Shown: positions 48,370 through 60,330 of the stretch, piece after piece
How the letters are laid out: each line of letters begins with the position of its first letter
How positions within the stretch are numbered: position 1 is the stretch's first letter
Assembly (NCBI RefSeq): GCF_902686445.1
Contig: NC_062218.1
Span: forward strand, 134,525,241-134,589,240
Source: Sciurus carolinensis
Taxonomy: Eukaryota > Chordata > Mammalia > Rodentia > Sciuridae
DNA: 64,000 nucleotides
Direction: 5' to 3'
Made by a program: the position numbers and the translations under genes
The notes under the pieces: model-generated
The model's input: the letters and a program-made list of their open reading frames with translations, nothing else
What the model was told of the DNA's origin: nothing
Database searches by the model: none

Positions 48370-48770
48370 TTCCCCAAATCCTCACCAGCACAGGGACTTT
48401 ACTGTTAAATATTTTGTGCATCTAGTCATAAAGCAGTGGTGCTTTTTGCTTTAATTTGTGCTGCTTTGATTGCCGGCAAGGATGAATGTTCTTCCTTGTG
48501 TGTGATGACTTTGTACATCTCTTCTTGGCTTGTTTCTCTCCTGGGGTCTTATAAATTTAGATAAGACTTTTTTTTTTTTATCTGTTTTAGATATTGACTT
48601 TGTGTCACATTTGATACAGACGTTTTCGCTGGGCCAGCTCCCCTTTCCTTTCCAGTTTTGTTAGTGTTTGCTGCCCAAAAGTCCATTTTCCATAGCTGTC
48701 TGTGGGAATAGTTCTTCTCCTGCCTCCTTGGAACTGAGTTGGTGGTTCAGGGTTGTGCATATTTATTCAG
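48370..48770 (-). mobile_element. L1M ORF2/3' fragment, antisense
   Basis: 'ccaaatcctcaccagcacag', 'tgctttaatttgtgctgc'-type sequence, 'atgaatgttcttccttgtg' and 'tagatattgactttgtgtca' follow the antisense order of an old L1 3' end. Confidence 0.65.
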
Positions 48771-48929
48771 GGCTTGCTTGAGGATGGGAGCACTGCATTG
48801 GTGTGTTGTTTCATCCTCAAGGAACACCTGAAAGCAGTTGAGAAAACCAAGGCCCATGAGTAATGCCATCCCATTGAGAACGACTGGGAAAGAAGGAGAA
48901 GGTTTGCAGTTTGTCGAGAACTTATAGTG

Positions 48930-49110
48930 ATATTATTCAGTAGGGCACTCATTTTATGGAACTCTTGTAATGAACCCTTGTGGTTGGTTGGTGCTGTTGC
49001 TGTACCCACTTTGCAGATGAGAACATTGGAACTCCAACAGTTGCACAGGTAGTAAGTTGTAGAGGGACAACAGAAACCAGGCTGTCTGACTCCCACGTTG
49101 GTCAGAGAGG
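48930..49110 (-). mobile_element. MIR SINE, antisense
   Basis: 'ccactttgcagatgagaaca' followed by 'ttgcacaggtagtaagttg' and 'ccaggctgtctgactccc' is a clear antisense MIR. Confidence 0.72.
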
Positions 49111-49344
49111 GACACTGCTCCCTAGAACCAAGGGCCATTGCTTCCCTGTGCAGTGCCCTCCTGTCATGCTCAGAGCCTTTGCTAGTGAGACTCAGCCAGC
49201 TGTCTGAACCCTATCTCAGGCTGGCCATCCTTGGGAGGCTTCTGAGCACCAAGGCCTGGAGCTCTGCTTTGTTGAGGCAGAGACCCAAGTCCAGCAAGGG
49301 TGAGACTCCAGGTCACTTAGCACATTAACTGTGGGGAGACTCTT

Positions 49345-49420
49345 GCTTGCAGCAGAATTCCCAGCACTGAGTGGAGAGTCTGGCACACAGCTGGTGCCTA
49401 AATATCCATGAAAAGAAAGA
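49345..49420 (+). mobile_element. MIR or L2 3' end, sense
   Basis: 'gtctggcacacagctggtgc' followed by 'ctaaatatccatgaaaag' and GAATGAATG matches the shared 3' end of MIR/L2 repeats. Confidence 0.55.
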
Positions 49421-49984
49421 ATGAATGTAGTTGCCTAGAAAGCCTGGCCACATGCTTCTCGCTCCTGGAGCAGCAATTGTTTCTTGCTGCGGAAGTCCAC
49501 TTTGTGTTGTGGCTACATCAGTGTGCCTGCCTGGGCTTTCACGGCCCTTCTGCTCCTGGCTGCAGGTCCTTAGGTTTGTGGAGATGGGATGTTGCTGGGG
49601 TCTTGGGACTTCAGGGATTCATAGGCTTCCATCTCCTCACCCTGACCAGGGCCAATTTCACAGGAATGCAACCTGCCACACAAGGTCCTAACCCAGAGGG
49701 GCCCTACGCTTGCTTTAATGCTCTGCTGGCACCATCTTGGAATTCTTAAGCAAGTTTTACACAGGAAACCTTGCATTTTCATTTGGTACTGGGCTTTGGA
49801 AATAATGTAACTGGTTCTGCTTATCACTCTCCCATCAATGACTGCTTCTTCTCCCTATGGTCTGGAGCTGAGGTTGAGGACACCAGGGAGTCATTGGGAT
49901 AGCAGGGGAGTTGGGCCCAGGAAGGCAGGCTTCATCACCCCCAGCATGCTCTGGCTATGCCAGTGAACAAAGTGTCTCATAGAA

Positions 49985-50115
49985 ACCATATCCTGTATTC
50001 ACTTACTCATTCATTTAACTCATTGGACAGATATTTATGGAGCATCCACAACAGGCTCTGGGATCCAGAGGTGCCAGACAGATGCAATCCCAGTCTCATA
50101 CACAGTGGGCAGTTC
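49985..50115 (-). mobile_element. L2 3' fragment, antisense
   Basis: 'ttactcattcatttaactc' then 'gacagatatttatggagcat' and a 'ggtgccagacagatgcaatc' continuation is the antisense L2 terminus. 49421-49984 before it is unassigned. Confidence 0.58.
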
Positions 50116-52423
50116 CATGAGGTAATTACACTGTAATTGGATGTTTGGACTGAGATCTGGATTGCTGTTTACTAAGAAGGAAGAAGGGTTGGGGACAGCA
50201 GATCCAAGTGTCCTGAGGGGGAATGGAATTGGCTTGTTTGGGGGACCCAGCAGAGAGAACAGGGCGAGGGTTGGTGGTGGTGGGTGTGAGGGGCAGACTT
50301 CATTGGTTCTTATGGGCTCAGTCTTGGAGCAGGGGGTGCTGTTCACTGACTGTACGTGACATGGTCTAGTTTCCGTGGAAGAGGGCAAGAGGGCAAGAGG
50401 CAGGAGCCAGGAGGAGGCTGCTACATGGGTGAGAGACTCTGGCCTGGACCAGAGTGGTCATGGGGTGGAGAAAAGTGGCCAGATTAGTGACGTGGAGTGA
50501 CGGAATAGTGAGTGTGCCTGGAGGTCATGTTAGGGAACCCCACACTGGTCAGAGAGGGACACTGCCCACTAAGAAGACCCACGTTCCCATCCAGAATCAC
50601 TCCAAGGTCAGGAAGGAGCCAGAACTGCCGCTCTTAGTCTGGCTCCCTAGCCAGGCCCTGCAGACCCACTAAGGCAGTGCTGGCAGGCATTTTCTCCTTT
50701 GCTGGGATGCAGGCCTAGCAAGGACACAGTGTGTCTGGACTTTTGTTCAAGTCTTCTGTCCAGATCACTCTGGACACATGTTTGAGTCCATCTGCAGATT
50801 CCCAGCTGGAAGAAATGCTGCCCAGCCTTGGAGCCCGTCTTTGGCTGACTGCAGGGATTCTGTGGGATATGCCATAGAGGCCTGTATTCTGCCTCTTTAT
50901 ATGCCGCTTTTTGACAGTTCACGTGGCAGGGACTGGGGCCAGGGTGGGGGTGACCAGTCTTGGAAGGACAAATGGACCTGGCAAGTGAGGGAGTTAGGAG
51001 GACGAAGAGCTGGAATGGGTCAGCCCAGTGTGGACAGGTCATTCCAACAGGGCAGAGGACCAGGGGACACCCTGAGACCCCCAGACCACCAGCAAGTGCC
51101 CCTACCGGTCTGTGGGAAGTGTGATTAGGGAGTTGAATTGACTGGAATTTCAGTGCACATTGTTTGGGTCATGGGGCTCCAATTAGGAACAAGGAGAGTG
51201 GTGGCCTGCTCCATGCTGCCCATCCAACCTGGAGCCCATGGCCACTGGTGGTCATGTGCTGGGATGTGTAGAGGAGGGGTGGGGACTCAAGACCTAGTTA
51301 CTTGGACTCAGAAAGGAGTCAGAGCTGGGTGACAGGGACCCCAGGAAAGGTCAGAGCCCCAACAAAGGAACATATATGCCCCTGTGACCTTAAGGACAGA
51401 GGTTGTGTATGCAGATACTGGCGAGAGCCACACGGATAGAGTAGGTAGATTGGGCAGGGTATGGGGGCACAGGTGAATGTGGGGTCGACTGGCAGCAGGA
51501 GGGCCTGTGATGTTTTAAGAGAAGCTGGAAATCAAAATTTTACGTAAAACCACTTCATTTTCAAATGTTGGCAGCTAATTAAAAAATGTGAAAACTGTGA
51601 TTGGGCCAAGTGGCTCTAAGGTGGGTGGTGTTAGAGGAGGGGGAGTCATATGGTGACTTTGCTGCTGGGGACCTTCACCCTGGTCGATGGTGCTCAGGTA
51701 GCAGCCGGGCACCCAGGCTCTTGGATATAGCTGGGACTGCCTCAGAGTTGAAATGTGCTTCAGAGGAATTTTTATTTTCATTTCGGGAACATCGCAAGAG
51801 ACCTTTCCAGTGGTTCCGTTTCTGTGAGGAGAAATCTGCGGTCGTCCTGTTTTTCTTGGAGGCCAGTGAGGAAGCCCATCTGCAGAGCATTAGCAGGAGG
51901 GTGTGGGGGGAGGACGTTGGGGGAGGCTCAGTCCAGGCTGGACAGAACCTTGGATAGGATGGGGTGCCCTGGAGCAAGGGTGGCTGTTGGGTTTGGATCA
52001 GCCCCCAGCCCCCTGGAAATGGCCAGGACATCATCAGGGTGGCAGCCCTCCCCACTGGCCAGGGTTAGGGTGGGCAGATCCCATGGTTGTTGCATTTGGC
52101 ACCTGATCCCAGGGATCCAGGCTTATAATGGGCCCTCATGCCAGGACATTCTGCAGACCCCTATAGCTTGGAGAGTAATTGGTCTGTTGTAGTCACAAGA
52201 GGATTCCACCCCTTGGCTCCAATGTGCCTGATATGCAGGTCAGACAACCGTGCTCCTTTGTGCTGGGTAGTATGCTGACTTTGATTTGTCCCAGGACCTT
52301 GGACTGAGCAGAGGTATGGGGTCCTCACACACCCAGAATAGAGGAGCCCTGAGGGAACTTTGGGCCACCTTAGAAAGCTAACAGGGCCCTAGTCTCCCTT
52401 TCCTGGCATCCTTGGTGCCTGAA
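50116..52423. other. Intronic sequence, no repeat or gene recognised
   Basis: G-rich on the + strand with several open frames but no splice-flanked coding sequence. A 19-bp string at 50548-50566 also occurs at about 49100-49118. Confidence 0.5.
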
Positions 52424-52563
52424 ATGTTGAGGGTGCTCCCCAAGGGCTGCGACAAGTGGTAAGGGGCTCAGCTTGGCCCTAGTTTGCTGGATCCCTGCTC
52501 TGGCAAGACCTCAGTTTCCTCATTTGTAAAATTAGGAGTGTTAGACTAAAGCCAGGCCTCGCC
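52424..52563 (+). repeat. Inverted duplication, copy A (140 bp)
   Basis: Pairs without gaps with the reverse complement of 53811-53950, about 88 percent identical by eye (roughly 16 differences in 140). It includes a MIR core ('cctcagtttcctcatttg'), but similarity extends well beyond the MIR on the left. Confidence 0.85.
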
Positions 52564-53658
52564 TCGGGGGCACCCCTCCCCCGACTTCCATTGTGTTTTA
52601 TTTGACTCACATAATGTCTTCAAAAAACTTTTGAGTGTATACTTAAAAATCAGGAGGTTTTATTAAAATCTCAATTTTCAGTTTCTTCAGAAAGATCAGA
52701 AGGCCTGGTCACCCTGAGTGAATGTCTGCAGGCAATATTTAGCCAGTGGCTCTGTGCCTGCTGTGGATGGGGCAGACACAGCCCCCGTCTCCCTGCTGTT
52801 TCATGTCTGGCCCACCCACTCATTCTGGCCCTGCCTCCCCTGGTTGGCAGTGGAGGTTGAGATTCCTGGACAAAGGCTACCTCTGGTTGGTAGTTAGGCA
52901 TGTATACACTGTCTGTCTCCATCTCACTCCCTTTCTCCCTCACATCTGCATACATGCATGTATGCACAACTGTGTCTTCATCCATGTAGAAAATGCTGGA
53001 AGGAACTATCCTACCCTGAGCTGGCTTCCAGGACTGTGGTGTCTGTCCTGTCTCTGGACAAATCCTGTTTCCCCTGCACCTCAACCAAGGTCTCAGGTTC
53101 ATAGAGTTTCCTGGGCATCCCTGACACTGTGGTTCTTGTTAGTAAGTTTTAGGACCCTTCTCCATTGCGTATCTGTGACCCAAGAGGCAGTTCATAAGAT
53201 TCAACAGCCTGGGCTCACTGTGCTATGAGCTGAGTGTGGCTCTGAGCCTTTTGCAATCACAAAAGTTGCCTGTGGTTCCACCTGAAGGAGCCCAGGGGCC
53301 ACTTTGCTCTGACAGAGAACAGCACCCTCCATATCTTCTTGGGGAAAGAAGGTCTTGTTCAGAAAGTGCTTACTGTAGTGCACAAAGGCTGTAGGAATGG
53401 CTGGGGATAGAGAAGGGGAATGAGGTGGCAATTTACCAAAGCTTACGTGTGGGGCACGTATGCATACCCCAGAACCTGTCAGGTTAGGTAGTGGGTTAGC
53501 AGTCAGTTGCAGGATTTGGTGGCACCTGTGCAGTGGAACTCAGTGGGATTAGTGGCCCATTGTGTCACTGATAGAGGGAACTGGACCACATACACAATGG
53601 CATCTTGGCCCTACTCCCACTCCTACAGAGCCAACAGCTGGCAGGCAATAGCCACTAG

Positions 53659-53728
53659 ATGGTTGAGGGTGCTTCCCAAGGGCTGTGGCAAGTGGTAGGG
53701 GACTCACCTTTGCTCTAGTTGCTAACAG
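53659..53728 (+). repeat. Partial direct copy B of the 52.4-kb duplication
   Basis: The string 'ttgagggtgcttcccaaggg' and following bases repeat the first half of copy A in the same orientation, and similarity stops near 53720. It lies between copies A and C. Confidence 0.78.
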
Positions 53729-53810
53729 CCACTGGCTGTTGACATTGTGTGAATCAAAACAATTTGGGGGCAGGGGAGAGAGGGTATAGGAATACAGCCC
53801 ATGAGCAGTG

Positions 53811-53950
53811 GGTGAGGCCTGACTTTAGTCTAACACCCTGAATTTTACAAACAAGGAAACTGAGGTCCTGCCAGAGCAGGGATCCAGCAAGCTAGGGCCA
53901 AGCTGACCCCTCTATCACTTGCCTCTGCCCTTGGGGAGCACCCTCAACAT
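53811..53950 (-). repeat. Inverted duplication, copy C (140 bp)
   Basis: The reverse complement of copy A, with identical length and endpoints (ggtgaggcct at the left, ccctcaacat at the right). Confidence 0.85.
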
Positions 53951-54582
53951 TCTAATGACTTTGGGCTAGTCCTGCTTTCAGTAGACACCCCAGGAGAGGG
54001 GTAAGAACTGGCCTCTGCTCTGTTTGTATCTGGTGTGGCTCCAGCATTGGGCTGGGTCTAGGGGGAACATGGTAGATTTCCTATCTGCTATCTTTTTTAA
54101 AGGAGGAGATGTGGTCCTTAGTCCCTTGGTCTTGGGAGATGGCCCTACCTTGAAGCTTTGCTGACCCACTTCTGAGCCAGGCCCTGGCTAACTTTTATGA
54201 AAGGGAGACAGAAAGTAGGGGAAACTGCAAACTGAATGGTGGGAAGGGTCAGAATTCACTGGTGAAGGGACAGAGGGAAGATGTGGGGATAAGATTGATT
54301 ACCAAATGCAGTCTGCTCTCAGGCACAAAGGCGGTATCAGCAACCCCATCTACAAACCTGGGCAATTATCTTCAGTTTCTCTTTCATTCTCTGGAACTGA
54401 GCTCACTGTGATTGATCTGTGGTCAAGCCTGATCAATTCTATCCCTAAAAGGCCTAGAAATGGTGACTGAGGCAAATGGCAGTGCTATGGCTTCCATCCC
54501 TGACTTTGTTGCCTGGTTCAGTTGCCATGAAAGTGAAGGATTCACTTTCCAGTGTCAGAGTTTATCCATCTGCTGGAATTTT

Positions 54583-54640
54583 TCATCTGTCTATCCATCC
54601 GTCCATCCCACCTTCCATCCATCCACTTATCCATTCATTT
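54583..54640. repeat. (ATCC)n-like simple repeat
   Basis: CATC/ATCC units, imperfect, followed at 54641-54780 by an L2-like tail ('cctgcactgggcactgtg'). 53951-54582 before it is unassigned. Confidence 0.8.
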
Positions 54641-55168
54641 GTGTATCCCTGTGCCAGTCCTGCACTGGGCACTGTGTGTGCATCATCTGGTCTCTGTCCC
54701 TGAGGAGTTTAGTTGGGGGAAAGTGGCAGATAAGAGGATACACCATGATAAGTACTGCTAACAGGCTGGAGAAGCCCTGGGTGTGAGCAGCTAACTGTCC
54801 TGGCAGGTGAATTTCAGGAACCTCTTCAGAGCTAGGAATGTACTAGCCAGGTCGTGCTCTGGCTCCAGAGATAGGGCAAGGTAGGCTGTCTGAAAAGTAC
54901 ATTTGAGGTCCTGCTACCTGGTTTAAATTTTGACTTCTCCATTCACCTTTATGTGTCCATTTTCTCATCTGAAAAACAGATAATAAATTCCACCATATCT
55001 ATAGAGAGCTCAGTGCAAGACCTGGTGCATCAAAAGTAATGAAGTGCTGTGATAAGAGGAGAAAGCCCCACCTCCACCCATAGCCAGCAGGGGAGGGTCT
55101 CTCCATGATGCCTCTCATCCCAGCACCTCCTCTACTCCCCTTTACAGGGGGTACAGCCCATGGGTATT

Positions 55169-55477
55169 AAAGTGCCCTTTTGACGAATGATCTCGCTGAT
55201 AAGCAGATGATGACACATAATGGGGGGTGGGAGGGGGGCAAGAATGGAGGAAGGAGGGACTGTATAGAGGGAAAAGAGAGGTGGGATGGGTGGGGGGAAG
55301 GAAAAAATAACAGAATGATTCAAACACCATTACCCTATATAAATGTATGATTACGCAAGTGGTATGACATTACTCCATGTACAAACAGAAACAACGTGTA
55401 TCCCATTTGTTTACAATAAAAATAAATAAATAAATAAATAGTCACAAGAACTTGCAAAAAAAAAAAGTGCCCTTTTG
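55169..55477 (+). mobile_element. 5'-truncated sciurid LINE-like 3' end, 14-bp target-site duplication
   Basis: The element at 55183-55463 ends 'gtatcccatttgtttaca' then (AATA)n and a long A run. aaagtgcccttttg flanks it at 55169-55182 and 55464-55477. Its 3' end matches the minus-strand copy at 9574-9714 and differs from the L1 3' ends at 19784 and 42095. Confidence 0.9.
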
Positions 55478-55762
55478 TTCTTTTGATTGCTGCTGAACCT
55501 ATCTGATATGGAAGAAAATAATTCCCAAGGTTTGGGCAATTCTAGCTGCTGCTCAGTGGTTGCTGTTTACACCACTTTTATTCAGCAGATGTTTGCTGGG
55601 CTCTGTGTGGGGGCAGCCTTGGAACAGATCAGTTCGCCCTGCTAATTTTCCAGAAGGCATGGTGATCTGGAGCCAGTGTTGTGGGTGGGTCTTCCACCTT
55701 GCCTAGCCTACCTGGACAGGCATCCTGAAGAAAGCAGTACTGGGTAGTCCTGAAAGATGGGT

Positions 55763-56157
55763 GTCTTAGTCTGTTTTCTGTTACTATAACAAAATACTCA
55801 AGACTAAATCATTTATAACAAATTCAGGTTTATTTGGCTCACGGCTCTGGAGGTTAAGGAAGTTCCATCTGGCGTCTGGTGAGGGCGTCTGGTGAGGGCC
55901 TTCTTGCTACATCATAACATGGTAGAGGGCATGGCATGAAGAGACAGAGCAAGCGTACTAGCTTCAGTGTTTTCCTGTTTTTATAAAGCCACTAATGCCA
56001 ACAGGGGCTTCTAACCTTTAGGGGCTTTTAACCTTATGACCACATCTATTTCTAATTGCCTCCCAGAGGCCCAACTTCCAAATACTATTAACATGTGGCT
56101 CTGGGGATTAAGTTACCAACACACAAACTTTGGGGGACACATTCAAATCATAGCAAT
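55763..56157 (-). mobile_element. MaLR-type LTR, antisense, with internal small duplications
   Basis: 'gtcttagtctgttttctgtt', 'ttatttggctcacggctctg' and the 'cattcaaatcatagca' end define an antisense LTR. It contains a perfect 13-bp tandem copy at 55872-55897 and an imperfect 17-bp one at 56003-56035. Confidence 0.83.
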
Positions 56158-56739
56158 GGTGTGTAGAACCTCTTTGGCAGAATCTGCCCTGGGCACCTGG
56201 AACCTTCTGCAGCTCAGGAGACAAGGAGACCCTCCAGCTATGGCCTGTGTTAGATACTGTATATTCTGCTTCTCTCACAAGATGTCAAAAACCAAAAAGA
56301 ACAAATGGAGTTAATATTTAAGAGGGTTTATATACACAGATGGATTTCCAGCTTTCCGTGCGAAAGCAGGAGCTGACAGGGTGCAGCCTGTACTCCTCGT
56401 TTTCGTGACCTGGTGGTCATGCTGAGGAACTGCTGCCTGAGTACTGGAGACATGTGTTCCATTCCAGCAGTTCACGTGATCCCCACTGAGTCCCTGGCTT
56501 GGAGTTGGTACCCTGTTGTCTTTCTTTTAGCCAAAATATGTTTCTCTGCATCTTTGATGCTATCAATATTTGATAGAGGAGAGCCAGGCAGAGAGGGCCA
56601 GGGGCTTCAAGCACAGTGAAAGGGAGAGTGTACATGACCTTGTGGTTTATCAGAGAATATTCTTAAGGGTTCAATTTTGCACCCTCCTCCCTTCCCAGCT
56701 TGCTTCACTTATTTATGTCTCCTTTAGACCTCTGTAAGC
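56158..56739. other. Intronic sequence, nothing recognised
   Basis: No repeat or gene named here. Confidence 0.5.
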
Positions 56740-57140
56740 ATTTGAGTTGCTACCTCTGACTTTCTCTTTATTTTTTTTCTCACAATGACTAATCATATGA
56801 GATTTACTGTTTTGCCCATTTAAAAATGCATATCACAGTGGTTTTTAGTATTTGCACAACACTGTACAACAATCATCACTATTTAGTTCCAGCAAATTTT
56901 CATTGCCCTGAATGGAAACCTTATGCCTATTAAGTAGTCATGCCCCATTCTCCCTCCCACCAGACCCTGGCAGGCACAAATACACTACCTGTCTCTATGG
57001 ATTCGCCTGTGCTGGATATTTCACATAAATATAATTATAACACTTGGTGGTTTGGGGATCTGCTTTTATCATCTGGTATTTTAAATATGATCTGTCTGGC
57101 TTGCGTGCAGGCTCCTAGTTCACCGGTGTGGCTGTGTTGA
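56740..57140 (-). mobile_element. L1M 3' UTR fragment, antisense
   Basis: 'cacaacactgtacaacaatc', 'ctccctcccaccagaccctg' and 'ctgtctctatggattcgcc' follow the antisense order of an old L1 3' UTR. 57141-58229 after it is unassigned. Confidence 0.72.
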
Positions 57141-58229
57141 TTGACTCTCTTTCTTCAAGCCCATACTGACTCAATCTCTTTCTTTTTGGGTTTCCTGTCC
57201 ACCTTCTGACCTTCCTTGTGCTCCTGACAGGTTGCACTGTGTTTTACAGAGCCACACACTGGCCCCTGCCACCTCCTTGCACCCATGCAACCCACTTTTC
57301 AGGCTCCTGGGCAAGGCAGTGGGTCAGCCCCCTCATTCCTTCTTCTGACTTGTTCATGACCATGGACACTTCTCTGTTAGTTCCAGGTTCCTTCCAGAAA
57401 CAGAGATGAAGGGACCTTATTTACTTATTTTTTTCAGAAAACAGTTTCTCATCATATCACAGATGCATTTTAGGCCAGTCTTCAGGACTCCATGGAGGGT
57501 GGGTAGTCCTCGGACCCCATGGGAGTGCCAGATATCCATTGATGTGAATGTAAAACAATGGTAATATCGAGTAATGGCAATACTGTTGTATTACAGCACT
57601 GCAAAGTAGTTTGAGGGACAGAGAGAAGTCCCTGCTGATGCTGGTTTGGGATGTAGAGTACTTATGCCCATGCCTGCTCCCATCACAGAGATGAAGCTGG
57701 GATCAAATCTGCTGGGGTTCTATGGCTCTCCAGAACAAGAGCTGCATCTCACATGACTTCCTAGAATAGGCAGTAAAGTGAATTTATATGAAGCCCAGAG
57801 GTGTGATACAGTAGGGAGTGGTGGGAACTGGGGCAAAATAGAAATAATCCAGCACAAGCCTCTATATAAGGAGTGGCCTTCTCTCAGGTCCCAAGATGAG
57901 CTCAATGTGGACACTGATGTGGCTGTTGTGGTCCCCCCATGGCATGTTAGCAGGCGTTCTGATGACCCCAGAGCAGCTCTAAACTGGGAAATATGGGATC
58001 AGTGTGACATAGTAAAACACGTCTCTTCTCTCAGCCCATCCCCAAAGAGAAAACAATTTCACATGTACCCCCTGGATTGACTGAACTGCAGCTGACATTC
58101 GCATTTTGAACAGGCATGTGTACACATGTGTAACATGTGTCCATGGGGCTGCAGTCAGGCCAGACCACTAGCACAGCCAGGACAGAATACATGAGAGAGA
58201 AAGGGATGTAATATTTTATAAGAAAAGTT

Positions 58230-59210
58230 AGAAAGGAGAAAAAGGAAACACAAACCAAGACAAATTGAAATCATAGAATAAGATGGGAAAAACAAGTCCA
58301 AATGTACCAGTAATCAGTAAATGTAAATGGATTAAGCCCACCAATTCAAAGATGTAGACAAGACCAATCCAAAATCCAGTGACATGCTATCAGCAGGGAT
58401 ACAACTGAAGTGTAAAGGCAAGAAAAGGTTGAAGGCACAAGTATGGAAACAGAAATTCCAGGCAGCCAGAGACAAGCTGTTATGTCAATCTCAGACTTAG
58501 TAGACTTCAGGACAGCAGACAAGGCCAAGGAGAGACAGGTCACCATTTAATGAGAAAAGGTTCATTTCTCAAGATGATACAGCAATTCTAAAGGTATATT
58601 CATTTAATAAAATAGTCTCTATGTATTTGATGTAGACTTTGATAGAAATGGAGACATGGACAAATTGATCATCATTTTGGGGAGATTTCAACCATTTTTT
58701 TTTTCTGGTTAGTGTTGGATTAAGTAGACCAAAAATCAGCAAAGGTAAGTAAGTTCTGAATAACAATAATAGCAAGCTTAATTTGAATTTTGTATCTGAT
58801 AAAAAAAGTTTGCTTGTTTTTTTTTCAAGCATATATGCAATTCTTATAAAAATCCATCAATTAAATGCAAATCTCATGAAAATTCAAAGAATAACTATAA
58901 TGTAGATCTTGTTTCCTGACCCTCATGCCTTGAAATTAGAAATTAATAGCCCTCAAAATAGAAATCCTCATTATTTGGAAATTAAAAAGAAACCTCTTAA
59001 ATAATTCATAGGTCAAGGAAGAATTAATAATGGAACTTTTAAGATACTTATAATTTGATGATAATAGAAGCACTAAATATCAAAACTTGGATGGACATTT
59101 AATTAGGGGGGAAAAAAAAGTCTGCAAATTAAAGAGATCAATTTCCAGAGCAAAAAGTTAAGAGGGGGTGGGGGAGGCAAAATTAAGCCAAGAGAAGTAG
59201 AGGGAAAAAG
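58230..59210 (+). mobile_element. Old L1M ORF2 5' (endonuclease) fragment, sense
   Basis: 'gtaaatgtaaatggattaag', 'agacttagtagacttcagg', 'ttctcaagatgatacagc' and 'tatttggaaattaaaaag' follow the L1 endonuclease region. It is full of stops. 59211-59643 downstream is unassigned. Confidence 0.78.
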
Positions 59211-59643
59211 AACACAAATAAGATCAGAAATCCCGAAAACCTCTCCGTTCTGACAGTTGTTGTTAGGAGAACGCAAAGTCAGTGTTGCCAGATCCTTCGA
59301 CTTTTCAAAAGAAGTCAGGCATAATATAATTCTGCAAGAAATTTCAGAATTTAAAAAATATGATGTGGGCTGTAGGAGACATGTCTGTAGGCTGAATTTG
59401 GCCTGGACATCTCTTTTATGACTCCTACCTCTTCTTAAACAGCACTGGGTGGGGCTGCTCCTCTGGGATTTAACTAGGATGTCAAAAATGGCTAGTGAAA
59501 GTGGCCAGACACTGACTCTGGGTGGAACTGACAGAGTTCAGTTTACAGCTGGTGATGCACTTGGGGGAAGATCCACATTCCCAGGTCCTGCTCCCTGGGA
59601 CCCTAGAGCTGTCTCTGCACGTCGCCTCCCCAGCCTGGGTCAG

Positions 59644-60022
59644 TGTTCTGGTCTGTTTTCTGTTGCTAATAATACAGTACTACAGACCAGGTGAGTTACA
59701 AAGAAAAGAGGATTATTTGCCTCACAGTTCTGGCCCAAGGTTCAGGGACTGCATCTGGTGATGCCCTTCTTTCTGGTCTGAGGTGGTGCCAGGCATCACG
59801 TGGTGAGAGACAGCACATGTATGTTTCTTCTGGTCTGTCTCCCTCTTCTTATCATGTCACAAGGTTCAACCATGAGATTCCACCTTGATGTCTTTATCTA
59901 ATCCCAAACACATCTCCAAGCCGCCACCTCTAAATACCCTAGTCAAATTAAGTTTCTAACTTCTTTCTACTGCACAATGGAGATACAGTTTTGGAGAGCA
60001 AACAGCATTGAAACCATAGGAG
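59644..60022 (-). mobile_element. MaLR-type LTR, antisense
   Basis: 'ttctggtctgttttctgttg', 'gggactgcatctggtgatgc' and the end 'gcattgaaaccatagg' mark a complete antisense LTR. Confidence 0.8.
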
Positions 60023-60029
60023 TTAGCTT

Positions 60030-60330
60030 CTTCTCTGTGAGCATTGTGGACAAATTTTTGTGTGGACTTATATTTTCATTACTTTTGGGTATATAGCTAA
60101 GGGGATAATTGCTGGGGTCCAGGGCAACTCAGTGTTTAACCTTTAAATTATTATTTTAAAAATAACATTGTACAAATTGTACAAATTAATGGAGTTCAGT
60201 ACAACAAAATTGATGGAACTGGAAGACATTAAGTTAAGTGAAATAAGCCAGACACAATGTTTAATCTTTTAAGGAACTGCCAGACTGTTTTCCCTCATGT
60301 CATGAGTGTGGTGGTCCTCTCTGGAGGGCT
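60030..60330 (-). mobile_element. L1 3' fragment, antisense, with a nested short insertion
   Basis: 'ttttgggtatatagctaagg' up to 'gtgtttaac' at about 60140, and then 'cttttaaggaactgccagac' from about 60265, are colinear parts of an antisense L1. The intervening 120 bp includes sense L1 sequence ('gacattaagttaagtg'). Confidence 0.68.

Noticed and set aside
52948..52965. Perfect 18-bp palindrome gcatacatgcatgtatgc
   Set aside because: Alternating CATA/CATG sequence makes such palindromes easily by chance; there is no further symmetry or context.
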